In this document: piece after piece, positions 36,701 to 47,177 of the stretch
Layout: the number at the start of each line of letters is the position of its first letter
How positions within the stretch are numbered: the first letter of the stretch is position 1
Assembly: GCF_040712315.1 (NCBI RefSeq)
Contig: NC_134013.1
Coordinates: 82,590,001-82,654,000, forward strand
Length of the DNA: 64,000 nucleotides
Origin: Castanea sativa
Lineage: Eukaryota; Streptophyta; Magnoliopsida; Fagales; Fagaceae
Reading direction: 5' to 3'
The notes under the pieces: generated by a model
What the model was told of the DNA's origin: nothing
Database searches by the model: none
What the model saw: only the letters and a program-made list of their open reading frames with translations
Made by a program: the position numbers and the translations under genes

Positions 36701-37596
36701 TTTTTTTATATATAAGTAACAACCAATAACATACTATTTACCTAATTTTAACTGAAAATCTGAAAGCAACAGAACAAAATCAGAACTTTATCACTCACCT
36801 CCTGCTCTATAGCCACACCAATTTGAATTGCAGCCTGAACAACCTGAACATAACCCTCCTGATTTCCCATCATAAACAACCCCATCATCTTATGCATAAC
36901 AATAACCGCCATCTTATCTGCCGGCAACAAATCAATGTGAGGTGCAAACGCCGCCTTATGCTTCTTCGTCCGCTGCGTCTTCTGTTCCTTCTCTATTGCA
37001 TCCCTCAAAGGCTCAAACCATCCCAAAAACAATGCCTTTACATATGGCAAAGTTGGAGCCAACTTCTTCTCACACATTTCTCTTTCTAGCTCCCTATACT
37101 CCTCCACCATTCTCTCCCACGCCTCGGTCTCCGCCTTAATCTGCCTCCTCCTCAACAAGTTATACTTCCTCTTCTCCATTTCTTTGCACTCCAATTTCAC
37201 TTCTTGGTTGGTCTTTTTGTACAGACCCTTCAAGAATATTGAGGCAATCCAAGGTGGGTCTTGGATGAAAATTCTCGGGCTCGATTCTAGCGGCGTAATT
37301 TGGCAAATTTCGTTAATGGGTATGTGAGAATTCACAGAATTCTCAAGGTCTTCGACTAGATTGTCATGGATTGAATCTGACAAAGGGTGGAACTGAATTG
37401 GGTTTGAAGGGGTTTTGAGGTTGAGTGGGAAAGTAGTGGTGGAAGAGAGTGAAGGTTTGAAGAAGGCACTGGAGCTTGAGCTGAAGAGGAAGACGAGGTT
37501 TTTGTGGGACTTTGGGTTGAGTTTTAGGGGTCTTTTCAAAGTGTTGGTGTATATTTGAGGTTGTGGACTTGGAGAGAATGAGGCTGCGAATGTCAT
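21732..37596 (-). CDS. RPOT3: Plastid phage-type RNA polymerase RpoTp (19 exons)
   Basis: Single-subunit RNA polymerase of the T7 family, the nucleus-encoded polymerase that transcribes plastid genes. Exons: 37596-36799, 35429-35226, 35110-34977, 34730-34661, 34156-34098, 33808-33691, 33099-32986, 30785-30654, 30371-29955, 28762-28712, 27781-27711, 27528-27444, 27315-27163, 26696-26622, 26448-26359, 25702-25655, 25564-25450, 23028-22925, 21842-21732. All have GT/AG borders and join in frame to 982 residues. The Ser-rich first ~60 residues look like a transit peptide. T7 motifs are intact: DGSCNG (Asp683, T7 D537), [11 protein letters not shown] (Lys758 and Tyr766, T7 K631 and Y639) and VHDSF (Asp915, T7 D812). 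The C-terminus ends YFFN. The N-terminal half resembles RpoTp (At2g24120/SCA3) more than the mitochondrial paralogue, but that choice rests on memory. Introns carry LINE, SINE and MITE insertions without damage to exons. Confidence 0.96.
22545..22588. repeat. RPOT3: Echo of RPOT3 exon 18 end and splice donor
   Basis: The stretch GGTCATG...CTTACATTTCAAGTATTGGC resembles the true end of exon 18 with its donor at about 22909-22952. On the minus strand it encodes YSVPILEM followed by GTAAG, against YSKPILEN followed by GTAAG in the real exon. It lies 340 bp downstream in the last intron. No acceptor-bounded exon is evident in front of it, so it is probably an inert local duplication or a cryptic donor. 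Confidence 0.55.
23600..24842 (-). mobile_element. 5'-truncated LINE in RPOT3 intron 17
   Basis: On the minus strand, from 24842 down, conceptual translation gives LINE ORF2 C-terminal pieces. These are [12 protein letters not shown] and a GNVC...NGGLGVQNL segment, then [13 protein letters not shown] and [10 protein letters not shown] near 24400-24550. The reverse-transcriptase zinc-binding domain ([18 protein letters not shown], then [19 protein letters not shown]) follows at 23702-24181. Stops and frameshifts separate the pieces. An A-rich tail (TTTTTTTTAAT on the plus strand, ~23605-23618) marks the 3' end. The reverse-transcriptase catalytic core is missing. It has the same orientation as RPOT3. 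Confidence 0.85.
24845..24930 (-). mobile_element. tRNA-derived SINE fragment
   Basis: In reverse complement it reads CCAATGAGCTTTAGCTCAAG (box A-like), then a CCCATAAGAATGGGT stretch and CATGGGTTCTAAAATTACA (degenerate box B). The same pattern is found at 26479-26585 and, in part, at 51490-51530 and 63350-63425. It directly abuts the truncated LINE. Confidence 0.55.
26479..26585 (-). mobile_element. tRNA-derived SINE in RPOT3 intron 14
   Basis: The reverse complement begins CACTGACAGCTCAAATGGAA (box A-like) and continues through CCCACAAGAATGGGT to GGATTCAAAACCCACCAGG (box B-like). It ends in a TAAATAAATAAAT tail. It lies between RPOT3 exons 14 and 15 and does not touch the splice sites. Confidence 0.65.
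26837..26890. repeat. 54-bp hairpin in RPOT3 intron 13
   Basis: CATCATGTG pairs with CACATGATG, and the inner GGTGGTGGG pairs with CCCACCATC, around a GTTCCACAGTGGGT centre. It is a compact GC-rich foldback in an AT-rich intron and could be a small MITE remnant. A regulatory role is not supported. Confidence 0.55.
31040..31287. mobile_element. MITE-like foldback element in RPOT3 intron 7
   Basis: The left end (CATTTTTGCCCCTACATTTT) and the right end (AGGAACCAAAATGGCATTTTT) are imperfect inverted repeats about 48 bp long. Inside, CCTTGTTATTTTCAACTTGTAG (~31115) is exactly mirrored by CTACAAGTTGAAAATAACAAGG (~31186-31212). It is non-coding and sits directly beside a LINE remnant. Confidence 0.75.
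31288..31690 (-). mobile_element. LINE 3' fragment in RPOT3 intron 7
   Basis: On the minus strand the frame reads [20 protein letters not shown], then [10 protein letters not shown]. This is the C-terminal part of a plant LINE ORF2, matching the [19 protein letters not shown] segment of the LINE at 23702-24181. It ends in an A-rich tail (GATAAGTAAG and T-tract on the plus strand). Everything 5' of the zinc-binding domain is missing. Confidence 0.75.
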
Positions 37597-37740
37597 TGTG
37601 GTGATGATAATAATAAATAGTTCATACAGGATTTGAATGAAGAATGGGAAGAGAAACTCTCAGTGTGTGTGTGTGTGTGTGTGTGAATCTCACTATGTGT
37701 GAAGAAGAAGAAGAAGAAGAAGAAGAGGTTGACAGTGAAA
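37597..37740 (-). promoter_or_regulatory. RPOT3: RPOT3 leader region with GT and GAA repeats
   Basis: Directly upstream of the RPOT3 ATG, read on the minus strand, lie a (CA)n run (37662-37685) and a (CTT)n run (37700-37727). Pyrimidine-rich microsatellites are common in plant 5' leaders. An AT-rich TTATTATAAG segment near 37780-37795 could serve as a TATA element; this is weak. Confidence 0.4.
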
Positions 37741-39298
37741 CCTCCCTAAAACCTTGGCCATTTTGAAGATATTTCTTATAATAAATATAATAAAAATATG
37801 CTAGAATTCTCTTCTTTTTTTTTCTTTTTTTTTACCCTTTATTTGTGAGATGTTTTCATTTTTGTCTTTATATGGTTTTATTTATGTTTCATTTATAGTC
37901 CCTGATATTTTTTAGTCTATTTCAATTTCGTCTTTATTGTCTTATCACATTGGGGGATTAGATGAATTGTGTCCATTTGAATGTTTTGTAGTTTTTGATA
38001 ATTTATTTGTTAAATATGAGACCATGAATATCATTTTTGATAGTTTTTAAATGTTATATATATGACAAAAAATAAAAAAGTTACACTATTTAAAAAAAAA
38101 AATTAGTTTGTATAAATTTAAATAAAAAAAACTGAGACAAAAAAAAAGGTAAAAAATAAAAAATAAAAAGCTTTTTATCAAACAGATACTTAAAAGAATA
38201 AAAGATGATGTGTAGAGTATAGACTAATTATGAGATGACACGTCAACAATTCTGTGGCTAAGTCAGCTTCTTGCCCAATTGAATTGGACATGTCCCCGCA
38301 TGTAAAAAAAAAAAAGTCTGAGGACCAAATATTTTTGACAAGGAACCAAAACTACTTGATCTTGACCTTGAAGAGATTCTTGTGGTGCGGATTGGACAAG
38401 ATTGGTGCTACATTGAAGAGATTCACTTTATCATGTACAAAACCGTAGTTTCCATGGTTTTTTTGGTGGGCAAAATGTTAGGAACCACAGTTGCATTTTT
38501 TGAAATGATAATGTGGTTATTTAAAATTAGAATTTAGAGGTAAAATATAGATAATTTTTTATTTTAATCAGAAAAATACATTTGGTGGAGATTTAAGGAT
38601 TAAAAATACAGATAATTTTTTTAATGTAAACTTTAAGATCCAATCCAATTAACTCAACTAGTAAAATTTTTAATGATTGAATAAGAAATATGAAATTTAA
38701 TTCTCGCTTACACTAAAAACCGATTAGTGTCTTAGTCTAACTATAAAGAATAGTGCTAGAACCTAGCACTCTAGCACACTCTAGCACTTTAGCACTATCC
38801 TCTCAACTTATGACACCCTAGATTGAAACTCTCAAAATAAAACTTTGAGTTTTACCTTTTTGGGTACATTTCTTTTCCATCCTAGTGAAGAATGGTGCTA
38901 TAGTCTATCCCTCTATATAAGCTAGTGTCATGTCACTCTTGTGACAAAGTTTTTCATCAACTTAACTAGGAAAGTGACTAAAGGAGAGCTGAGTATGACA
39001 AGGTTTTGGTTTTAGAAGGAGAATCATGCATTTTTATAGTTCATAGAAACAAGTGTAAAATTAAGTATAATTTAGGGAAAAATATAAATAAAAAATGTGG
39101 GAATAAATTTGGAAGATAATAAATTAGTCAAATGTTTAATCCCACGTTCAAAATGTGAGAAATTCTTTTATTTTTTTTTTATAAGTGTGGAGATTAATGA
39201 GTTAAAATGTATTAAAGTATACATCATGTCAAATACGTGCACAAAGGAAAGTGAAAGGAAGAGTTAAAATAGTTTGGATACCTAAACCATAGAACTTA
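37741..39298. other. Intergenic spacer between divergent genes
   Basis: AT-rich DNA without a supportable gene. It should contain the upstream region of RPOT3 at its left. A repeated CTAGCAC motif lies near 38758-38792. Confidence 0.45.
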
Positions 39299-39760
39299 GG
39301 CTCCGTTTGGGAGTTCATAAGGGAATGAAATGGAATGATCATAAAGGAATGGAAATGAATGGAATGGAATGAAATAGAATGTATTTAAGTAAGGGAAATG
39401 AATGAAAAAGAAAGGAATGAAATGAAATTAAGTAATCTTGATTGGATGTTTTAAAATAAAAGAATGGAAATGAATAGAATGTAAGTAATCTTGTTTGGGA
39501 GCAACATGGAGGGAATGACATGAAATCAATTTATGACAATATTACTATTAAATCTCTATTTTAAAATAAAGAGTTTAATATATAGGGGTATTTTGGGAGT
39601 TTTAGTAAAAAATCATTAAATCAATTACATTCCCTCTCATTCCTCCCAATTTCGAGGGGAATACAAATTTGAGGTTTTAAGGAAATAGAAAAGAATGAGA
39701 GTTCCCTCTTACCCATTCCATTCTCTTCCATTAAAACTTCCAAACAAGAGAAGAGAAGAA
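39299..39760. mobile_element. MITE-like element with GGCTCCGTTTGG end
   Basis: It starts GGCTCCGTTTGGGAG and ends TTCCAAACAAGAG, giving short inverted termini. Between them are GGAATGAAATGGAATG-type repeats, mirrored as CATTCCATTCTCTTCCATT. Plant MITEs with a CTCCGTTTGG terminus are common. The exact right end is uncertain. Confidence 0.55.
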
Positions 39761-40028
39761 TATTCTAATATTATTCTTTTTATTCCTTTCAATTCCATTA
39801 CATTCCTTAAGGAACTGTAACAAAATTTAGGCATCTTTTATTCATAAGAAATGATAGATTCACAAGAAATGATAGATTCACAACATTTTCATAATAAATC
39901 TTATATAGCAGGCTGTTACTTGTTATTACTAATAGGTAAAAAAGTATTATGAACATATCATTTTTCTTTTTTTTTTATTTTTTTTTTTACAAGTCTTTTA
40001 TTCATAGTTTGGGTATACTTTCTTTCTA

Positions 40029-40064
<36 letters not shown>

Positions 40065-40254
40065 CATTAGAGAAATATTTCACCATAAAATTTCAAAAAT
40101 CTCATCTCATAAACGATTGAACTGGCGGTTAATAGTTTAAAATGGAGTGCCTTTTGTCCAATTTCTCAGTCTATTTTGAAAAAAAAAAAAAAATTATAAT
40201 ACTCATCTCCTTCCAACGGCTCATACTTCTTCTTCCTCAAGAACACAGATCACA
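39761..40254. other. Upstream region of the plus-strand gene, with MITE relic and (TA)n
   Basis: A degraded copy of the local MITE family (GATTCACAACATTTTCATAATAAATC) lies at 39850-39960. T-tracts follow at ~39962-39990, then a (TA)n run at 40031-40062. The leader of the gene at 40255 should lie in the right-hand part. Confidence 0.5.
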
Positions 40255-40983
40255 ATGCAGCAGCCCATTCACTTCAAACCCCATTCCCACCTCTCACGCA
40301 AACCCATTCGTTCGTACCCAGTTTGTAAAATGAATACTTCTCGTTACAACACCACCAAATTTGCCCCAAATTCTTCTTTCATTCACTCTTCCCTTTTGCT
40401 TTCTCATCAAACCCAGGTGCAAAACTCAATTATCTACACAAGAAAGGTCCAAACACCAGTTGTATGTGCAAGAAGAAGCAAAAGAAGAAATGGGTCTCAA
40501 AGATCAACAAGGTTTATACTCCAATTGATAACAACCATGGCCTCCAAACTCAAGATTTTGCCACAGCCCTTAGATTTGGTCATTGCGGAAATTGGCGGTG
40601 GAGATGGAAATGGGGGTGGTTTCTGGTTCTGGAAAGTGCTTGGAGGAGGAGGGTTTGATGGGTGGAGAAGGAGAAGAAAAAGGAACAGGAATTTGCTGAT
40701 TCTTGGGCTTTTGGTGATTTGTGGTTTGGGTTTTTTGTTTGGGAAAGAGTTACAATTACAAAGCAATGTGCTTGGTGGGGTTTTGGGTTTTGGGCTAATT
40801 GGAGCTGTTTTGATTCAGTGGTGTGAAAATAGAGGAGCTAAAGATTGGATTTTTGGGTTTTGTGTTGGTGGGGTTTTGACGGGTTTGGGGTTAAGGAAGG
40901 AGGAGATGCAAAAATGGGTGGAAAGGGTCAGAGTTTGTTCTCCAATAATGCAGGTTAAGAAGATGAAGAAGAAAAGTTGGTAG
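40255..40983 (+). CDS. Hypothetical plastid-targeted two-helix membrane protein
   Basis: A single-exon frame of 242 residues. I do not recognise the family. A second in-frame ATG at 40330 (MNTSRYN) would give 217 residues and may be the true start. Either way the N-terminus is rich in Ser, Thr, His and Asn and poor in acidic residues, and the stretch before VVCARRSKRR looks like a chloroplast transit-peptide junction. A Gly-rich linker (EIGGGDGNGGGFWFW) and an arginine/lysine block (WRRRRKRNRN) precede two hydrophobic segments: about 146-163 (LLILGLLVICGLGFLFG) and 173-187 (GGVLGFGLIGAVLIQW). A third weaker one (IFGFCVGGVLTGLGL) follows. The C-terminus is basic. Function unknown; a thylakoid or envelope membrane protein is a guess. 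Transit peptide and helices argue for a real gene. Confidence 0.7.
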   Translation: MQQPIHFKPHSHLSRKPIRSYPVCKMNTSRYNTTKFAPNSSFIHSSLLLSHQTQVQNSIIYTRKVQTPVVCARRSKRRNGSQRSTRFILQLITTMASKLKILPQPLDLVIAEIGGGDGNGGGFWFWKVLGGGGFDGWRRRRKRNRNLLILGLLVICGLGFLFGKELQLQSNVLGGVLGFGLIGAVLIQWCENRGAKDWIFGFCVGGVLTGLGLRKEEMQKWVERVRVCSPIMQVKKMKKKSW

Positions 40984-43943
40984 TGCAGTAAGAAGAAGCC
41001 GAAATACAATCATTTAGATACAAATTTTATCTTTTGGAAGATTGGAATGTCATTATTCAAATTTTTTTTTTCTTTCTTATTAAAGACAATGAAAAGATTA
41101 CTCTTCCTAATTCTTTGACCATTTTTTCTTGTAATCGCAATATGTACTCCTTGATTGAAAATTTAAATGAACTTCTTGGCATACTAGTAAGATCAGTGAC
41201 TGTCAATTTGAACATGCTTTGCAGTCTGCACTCTGCATAGAGCTTAAGTTATTGGCATCTTGATATTCAGAACTAGTACCTGATTTTTTTTCTTTTGGGC
41301 ATGACTAACAAGTATGTGATCCTTGTATACTCTCTATTCACATAAAAGATGGAAAGACAAAGACTGTATTTTGTGTTCTAATGGGGAACAAGATTCCTGC
41401 TCCAGGTATTCACATTTCTCATGGGTAAGCATACTTAATACCTTTTCTATGTTACATATGCTTAACTGCTGTATTAGATTAATGTTAGTTTGTCATATGC
41501 TTAACTGCTGTATTAGATTAATGTTAGTTTGTCATATGCTTAACTGCTGTATTAATGTTAGTTTGTTACATTTGCGAACTAGATTGTAATTTGAGATAGT
41601 TATTCGAAATCTTAGTGAAAGACGGGATTTGTTATCTCGCCTTTTGTTCTAAGCCGTCTGTGGCAATAAATCAACAATTCAGCTTTCTTGGTTAGATTAT
41701 ATTTGCATCTCGTTTAATGTTTATGATTGAGATTTTTGCTTAGTGATGTCTTCTTTTATTATGCAGTTTCATATTCAATTTACTACTTTTTACATGTGTT
41801 TTAGACATCACTCATATGATACAGTAATTTTTCTAAAACTTGCACTCTTTAGTAACAATGAGAATGTATTTTGTAATACACTATAGTGTGTACTAGTGTT
41901 AAAACAAGTTTGATCCGTTTTCCAGATGTTAAGTTCTTCAGACTTAGATTGGATGTTGCCAGCATGAAGTCCAATAGATGCATCAGTGTAAAAGTTAAAT
42001 ATCTACCAATTTATCTTTTGTTCTTTTGCCCAGTAACGATTTATGTAATGACTAAGGAATGAGTGGATAAATTAGCTCTTTTAAATAGCTCTTAATATGT
42101 GCAAATTCCTTAAGGCTTAAGTAGTGCCTCAAGTTGACACTGCTTTTAAAAGAATCTGCAAGGTACCTGTTCAACAAAATGTCCCAAAGAAATTTGGTGG
42201 CTTGGAATTCTAGTAATGGTACTTATAATCCGCTATGCAAGGCCCCAAGTAATTTCCCTAATATCTATTGAAACAAATAGAAGTGAACTAAATATTAGCT
42301 GTTAAGCTTTGGTTATCTTGTAGTATTTTTTTTTTTTCTTCTTTTGTTAATATGAACATCGCGCACGCGCCGGTGGGGGGGGGAGGGTGGGGTGGGGGAG
42401 GAGATATGAAGAAGTACTTCGCAGTATTCCTATAGATTCATGAGCATAAGTACATGAAATCACAAAGCCTAATGCTGAAGATATCTATATATAACTGTTT
42501 CAATCCACATTGATTTATGGGGTAAAATAATCAAATTAGAGTTACAAATACCAATCCTAGAATGAATTGCAATACTTTGACAGAATAAACAAGCAACACT
42601 GCTGTGTTCCCAAAAGTTAAACTCTTAGCACATCCATAGAAAGTTGCCTTAGTGGCATCTACTCTTAAGAGAAGTGTGACATCTGCGGCCTCATTTGAGT
42701 CCTTCAGTGGCATTTTACCTCCCCTTCATTTTTTTGTACCTCTCTTAGTCATAGCATTTACCAAGATGCCTGTTTGTAATTTTTTATCTTCTTTTACAGC
42801 TTATGCCAGCCAAATTCCTGTACTGCTTGTTGGCTTTGATGTAAAGAACAGTTCAATTCTGTTGGAGAACCCCTAATATAAGCAGATATGCTACTTTAAT
42901 GTCAAAACTCAAGGTTTATCTTACCCTACAATCAGCAACATCATTCAGCCTGCACAAAATAAAAAGAGCATACATAAATATTTATATCAAACAGGATTAT
43001 CAACATGAGATTAAAAAAGAAATCTGATGCCAACAACATTCATATGCAGTGATCAGAGACCTCAAAGAAGAATGCAGTTGTTATAAAAGAAGTAACAAGA
43101 TGCTTTCAACAAACAAGGGTAATGTTTCATTCTTAATTATTGCAAAAAATGCATTCCCAAAACCTCTCGATAGCTGTTTGAGCTGCAGCTCATAATGGAC
43201 TATGTAACTTTACAATGAGGAACAATTTACATCAGTTTCCGCAAGCAAAACAGAAGGGACACACATGAACTTACTGTCCTGTCTACCGGTCCCTGCAGCA
43301 GTACCAGATGTCACAAGCCAATATAATTGTGCTGGAAAAAAATGTGTTCTAAGGTACAAGCATTAAAGAAAAGAAAAACAAAACAATTTGTGAGGATTCT
43401 GGAGAACAGTCCATTCCACATTTGACATGATTGCTAAAGATTTTTAACAATTGCTTCATGTGTAATTCAGCTATCATAACATAAATGTAATCTGCAAGTG
43501 GTACAAGTTTTTAAAGTCAGCCTTAAATTATTTCACGATCCTTTTCTAACAGTTACAAGCAAAATAAACTGAGGTGGATACTTATAAGACTGCTAAATTT
43601 AAACTAAACCAGGGTAGTTATCCCACATTTTTTGGCATTTCTCAAGTTGAAATTAAATGTAGATTTAGTAAATGCAGAAGCTGCAATCATAAGATGATTA
43701 CAATTAATGACAGAAAAAATCACTTGGGATTCGGTCATGAAGTTAGAGAAATTTTTATTAAAATAATAAGTAAAAAAAAAAAATAGATGCAGGAAAAAAA
43801 AAAAAAAAAAAAAAAAAACCCTTACCGCAGACAACTAAATTCTGAGAGGTGTTAGTAGGATCTGATTCCTAGAGCCCAGGCTTCTTTCAGGTGTCGAGAG
43901 GCTTAAAAAGCAAAACACCCAAACATATTATATATGGTCTATG
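40984..43943. other. Spacer between convergent genes
   Basis: It holds the 3' flanks of the plus-strand gene and the minus-strand PPR gene. Contents are a 39-bp tandem repeat (41455-41566), a G-run (42376-42402) preceded by GCGCACGCGCC, and A-tracts near 43770 and 43794-43818. Frames of 60-90 codons here show no motif. Confidence 0.5.
41455..41566. repeat. 39-bp tandem repeat, 2.9 copies
   Basis: Units starting CATATGCTTAACTGCTGTAT at 41455, 41494 and 41533 are identical apart from a short deletion in the third. The period of 39 keeps one frame open across the array, which explains the repetitive short ORF; it is not a gene. Confidence 0.95.
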
Positions 43944-46637
43944 TCACAAACCCATCTGCTTCATCCACAAGGACCACTTAATGGCCTCTAAAAACTTATC
44001 ATTCTTACGCAGTGCAGAGATCAGATTGGTGTAGGTTATCTTATCAGGTTCTATCCCATTTTCTCTCATTTCCTTGATCAAATGCACAGCATCTTCAACC
44101 ATTCCTGCAATTCCATATGCCTTGATCAATGTGTTATAGCTGCACAAATTAGGTCCAAGTCCCCGCTCTTTCAATTCTGTGAGCACACCAGCTACTTCAT
44201 CAATCCATCCCTGTTCTCCATATATATTGATCATTATGTTATATGTGTAGTGGTCAGAAGCACAATCTGATTCCTTCATTCTCTGTAAGACGCCTTTAAA
44301 GATATCCATTTGCCTGTCTTTCCCATAAGCATCCAACATACAATTGTAGGCTTCAAGTGAAACCGAAAAGCCATTAAGTTGCATCTTTTGAACCGTAGAT
44401 GACATGTTCTTGAAGTATTTATTTTGGCCATATGCAGCTATAATAGTATTGTACGAGATCACATCTACCAAACCTCGTTTTTGAGCCATCCAGAACAACT
44501 TTTTAGCTTTCATGAAAAGCTTGGATTTTCCATAAACATCGAGCATCACATTGATGGTAATGGTATTAGGAAAAAACCCACGGTGAAGCATTTCATCAAA
44601 AAGCCTAGAAAGCTCATCAACTGGCAGAGCACGAGCACAGCAGTTTATCACACAATTGTACATTTCCTGATCCCAAGTCACTTCACTCTTCAAGATTTTA
44701 TAGTATAGATCAGCTAATTTATCCAACATACCACATCTTTGATATATGCGAAGCATATCACGGAACAGATAAACGTCTGGAACAATGTCCCTCTGCTTGT
44801 CCATCATGTCTAAAACAGAACAAGCCTTGTTCAACGATCCAGCTTTGATATACATTCTCACAACAATGCTAAAAGCAATCATGTCCAAAGAAATTCCCAA
44901 AGATTTCAACTCCAAATAGAGTTGCTCGGCTTCAGGGAAAAGACCCATGACACTGTAAATGTCAATCATTGTACATGAAATGTGCAAGTTTGGCTTGCCA
45001 TCATGTTTGGGCATTTGAGTGAATATCTTAATAGCATTCTCAAGATGACCCCACTCCTTGCATGAGCAAATCAACAAATGATACAAGTTACTCTCAAAAA
45101 GTGGATCCTTCCAGAGTTTTTCCCCCAACACTTTTATTGCATCATCCACCATGCAGTATTTCACATATGCCATGACCAAAATGGAGCAAGAAGTCTGGTT
45201 AACAAGAACGTGTTGATATAACGAACCTTTCAAAATTAGGGGCACTTTATCAATCCTTGCAGTCCTCTCATATGCCTGTAAAAGAGTTCCAAGGATAGAG
45301 GAATGTTGGCATTCCATCTTCAGCATGTCATCAAGAGTTCTGACAGCACCTTCTTCATCCTCATGTCTGGCTTGCACGTTTATTAGTGTGTACAGGTTAG
45401 ATGAGTTAGGAGTGTATCCCAACCGCTTGAGCTCCATGTAGTACCATTCTGCCTCCTTATAATTGTCTGCACGACCCCAACCTTCAATCATGGAACGATA
45501 AGTTGTTTCATCAGGCTCTAGTCCAACTTCTTGAATGCTCAGAAACACACGTTGAGCAGCATCCATATTGGATATCTTCCCATACCCAGTTATCAATGTA
45601 TTGTATGCAACAATATTTGGGGAAAACCCTGCTTCTTGCATCGAGACCAATGCCAGCTCAGCTTCCTCTAATTTGCCATTCTGACTATACGTATTCAGCA
45701 TTACCAACCAATTCTCCAGATTTTTTTCCACTTTATCCTCTCTCATTAAGCCAATAACCCCTTCCGCCTTGTCATACAACCTCAATCGGGTATAAATTGT
45801 GATCATGGCTGAGTACGCAGAAGGACAAACAATTCCAAAATTCCTCATTTGGCAAAAAGTAAACTCTGCCTCTTCAACATTCCAACCCTTCTGGTAAAGT
45901 CCCATGAGCATCCCAAAAGTAGCAACATTAGGCTGAACCCCTTTTTCCAACAGCAACCGAAACCACTTTGCACCCAACTCCATTCGCCCCAACTTACAAC
46001 AAGCATAAATAACTGTATTAAAAACCCGACAATCTAATTCACTACCAAATTTATTACTTAATTCCTGAACCATCGCCTCCGCTGCATCCCAATCTTCTCT
46101 TCTACCCATCACCCGAAGAACTAAATTATAAGCACTCACATTCCGCTCTAACTTTCCATTGTTTCTCATCCACTCAAAAAATGTCAGAGTTTTGCTATCA
46201 CTACACTTCTCGAGCCGTTTCAAAACAGCATTACAATGCTCTAAGCTCAAGCCAGACCCAATAGCAGAGTAATTAACATCCAATTCACCCTCACCCACAA
46301 ACAAATTCTCTATTTCTCGTTCACTACCATAACTTTTGAACCTATATTTCAAACCCACCTCCCTTTTAATCCCCTTCTTCGTACCCAACAGCCTTTTCTC
46401 AACCAAGCTCTCATTATCAAAACCATTAGATTCAGAAGTGTTCGGCAAGTCAGTCTCAAACCGAGAGACCTTAATGTGAGTGACCCTATTCAAGGAATTA
46501 ATTGTACAAGCTTTACTTACATGAATGTAACTAAAAATTGAAGATACAGAGCACCAATTCAAGGGTTGAGGTGGGTTTACATTGAACTTCTTGGAATCAT
46601 AGGTTTCCAACGAAATGGAAAGCTTCAGCGAGGCCAT
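43944..46637 (-). CDS. P-class pentatricopeptide repeat protein, BFA2/At4g30825-like
   Basis: An intronless gene of 897 residues. The first ~60 residues are basic and rich in Ser, Thr and Asn, as in a chloroplast transit peptide. From about residue 160 to the C-terminus the protein consists of roughly twenty 35-residue PPR motifs (for example AYNTLITGYGKISNMDAAQRV and YTYNIMINIYGEQGWIDEVA). There are no E or DYW extensions, so it is P-class and should bind a specific plastid RNA rather than edit it. The length and repeats match the protein I recall as At4g30825. That protein is BFA2, reported to stabilise the atpF-atpA transcript for ATP synthase assembly. The position next to MAT1 and an SCPL gene agrees. 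Function is transferred by similarity; orthology should be confirmed. Confidence 0.9.
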   Translation of the reverse strand: MASLKLSISLETYDSKKFNVNPPQPLNWCSVSSIFSYIHVSKACTINSLNRVTHIKVSRFETDLPNTSESNGFDNESLVEKRLLGTKKGIKREVGLKYRFKSYGSEREIENLFVGEGELDVNYSAIGSGLSLEHCNAVLKRLEKCSDSKTLTFFEWMRNNGKLERNVSAYNLVLRVMGRREDWDAAEAMVQELSNKFGSELDCRVFNTVIYACCKLGRMELGAKWFRLLLEKGVQPNVATFGMLMGLYQKGWNVEEAEFTFCQMRNFGIVCPSAYSAMITIYTRLRLYDKAEGVIGLMREDKVEKNLENWLVMLNTYSQNGKLEEAELALVSMQEAGFSPNIVAYNTLITGYGKISNMDAAQRVFLSIQEVGLEPDETTYRSMIEGWGRADNYKEAEWYYMELKRLGYTPNSSNLYTLINVQARHEDEEGAVRTLDDMLKMECQHSSILGTLLQAYERTARIDKVPLILKGSLYQHVLVNQTSCSILVMAYVKYCMVDDAIKVLGEKLWKDPLFESNLYHLLICSCKEWGHLENAIKIFTQMPKHDGKPNLHISCTMIDIYSVMGLFPEAEQLYLELKSLGISLDMIAFSIVVRMYIKAGSLNKACSVLDMMDKQRDIVPDVYLFRDMLRIYQRCGMLDKLADLYYKILKSEVTWDQEMYNCVINCCARALPVDELSRLFDEMLHRGFFPNTITINVMLDVYGKSKLFMKAKKLFWMAQKRGLVDVISYNTIIAAYGQNKYFKNMSSTVQKMQLNGFSVSLEAYNCMLDAYGKDRQMDIFKGVLQRMKESDCASDHYTYNIMINIYGEQGWIDEVAGVLTELKERGLGPNLCSYNTLIKAYGIAGMVEDAVHLIKEMRENGIEPDKITYTNLISALRKNDKFLEAIKWSLWMKQMGL

Positions 46638-47012
46638 GATTCACAGTGACCTACTTACAAACAAGTTCCATGCATCAGTGAATGAATTTGTTATGGAATT
46701 TGTAACAATGAAACCCAGCAAGAGTATGTGTATGTGTGATGCTAGGCATACCTTGGGTTTTAGAGATAAAGGGAAGTTGAAGCAGTGGAGGAAGTTAGAA
46801 GTTAGAACCAGTGTGTACGTGTGTAAAATATTGTCCAAACCAGAGCCAAGATTTTTTTTTATTACGGATATAAGATATAGAGAGATATTTCGTGGGGGTT
46901 TTTTTTTTTTTTTTTTTTTTTAAAAGAATGTCAACAGGTGGGTATGGGGCAAGTTGCCTATTCTCTGCCTCTATCCCACTTCCATTTTTGCAGGGTTCAT
47001 CCTGCTGCACCC

Positions 47013-47016
<4 letters not shown>

Positions 47017-47083
<67 letters not shown>
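47017..47083. repeat. (AT)n microsatellite with flanking T-tract
   Basis: About 33 AT units followed by a ~25-base T run (47083-47108). A second T run at 46901-46921 lies nearby. Frames through it encode only Ile-Tyr and Phe and are artefacts. Confidence 0.95.
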
Positions 47084-47100
<17 letters not shown>

Positions 47101-47177
47101 TTTTTTTTGTAAGACGTGAATTGGTTCACGGTCCAATAGGTTTGGACAATGACACAACCAACCCACAACAATAAATT

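Noticed and set aside
36823..37139. Plus-strand frames opposite RPOT3 exon 1
   Set aside because: Antisense shadows of a conserved coding exon.
42361..42402. G-quadruplex-like regulatory site
   Set aside because: The G-run is low complexity and far from any gene start; no evidence beyond composition.
42531..42876. Overlapping frames on both strands between the hypothetical gene and the PPR gene
   Set aside because: No recognisable motif, no splice context, and length typical of chance.
46795..47174. Ile-Tyr-rich frames
   Set aside because: They are produced by the (AT)n microsatellite and T-tracts.
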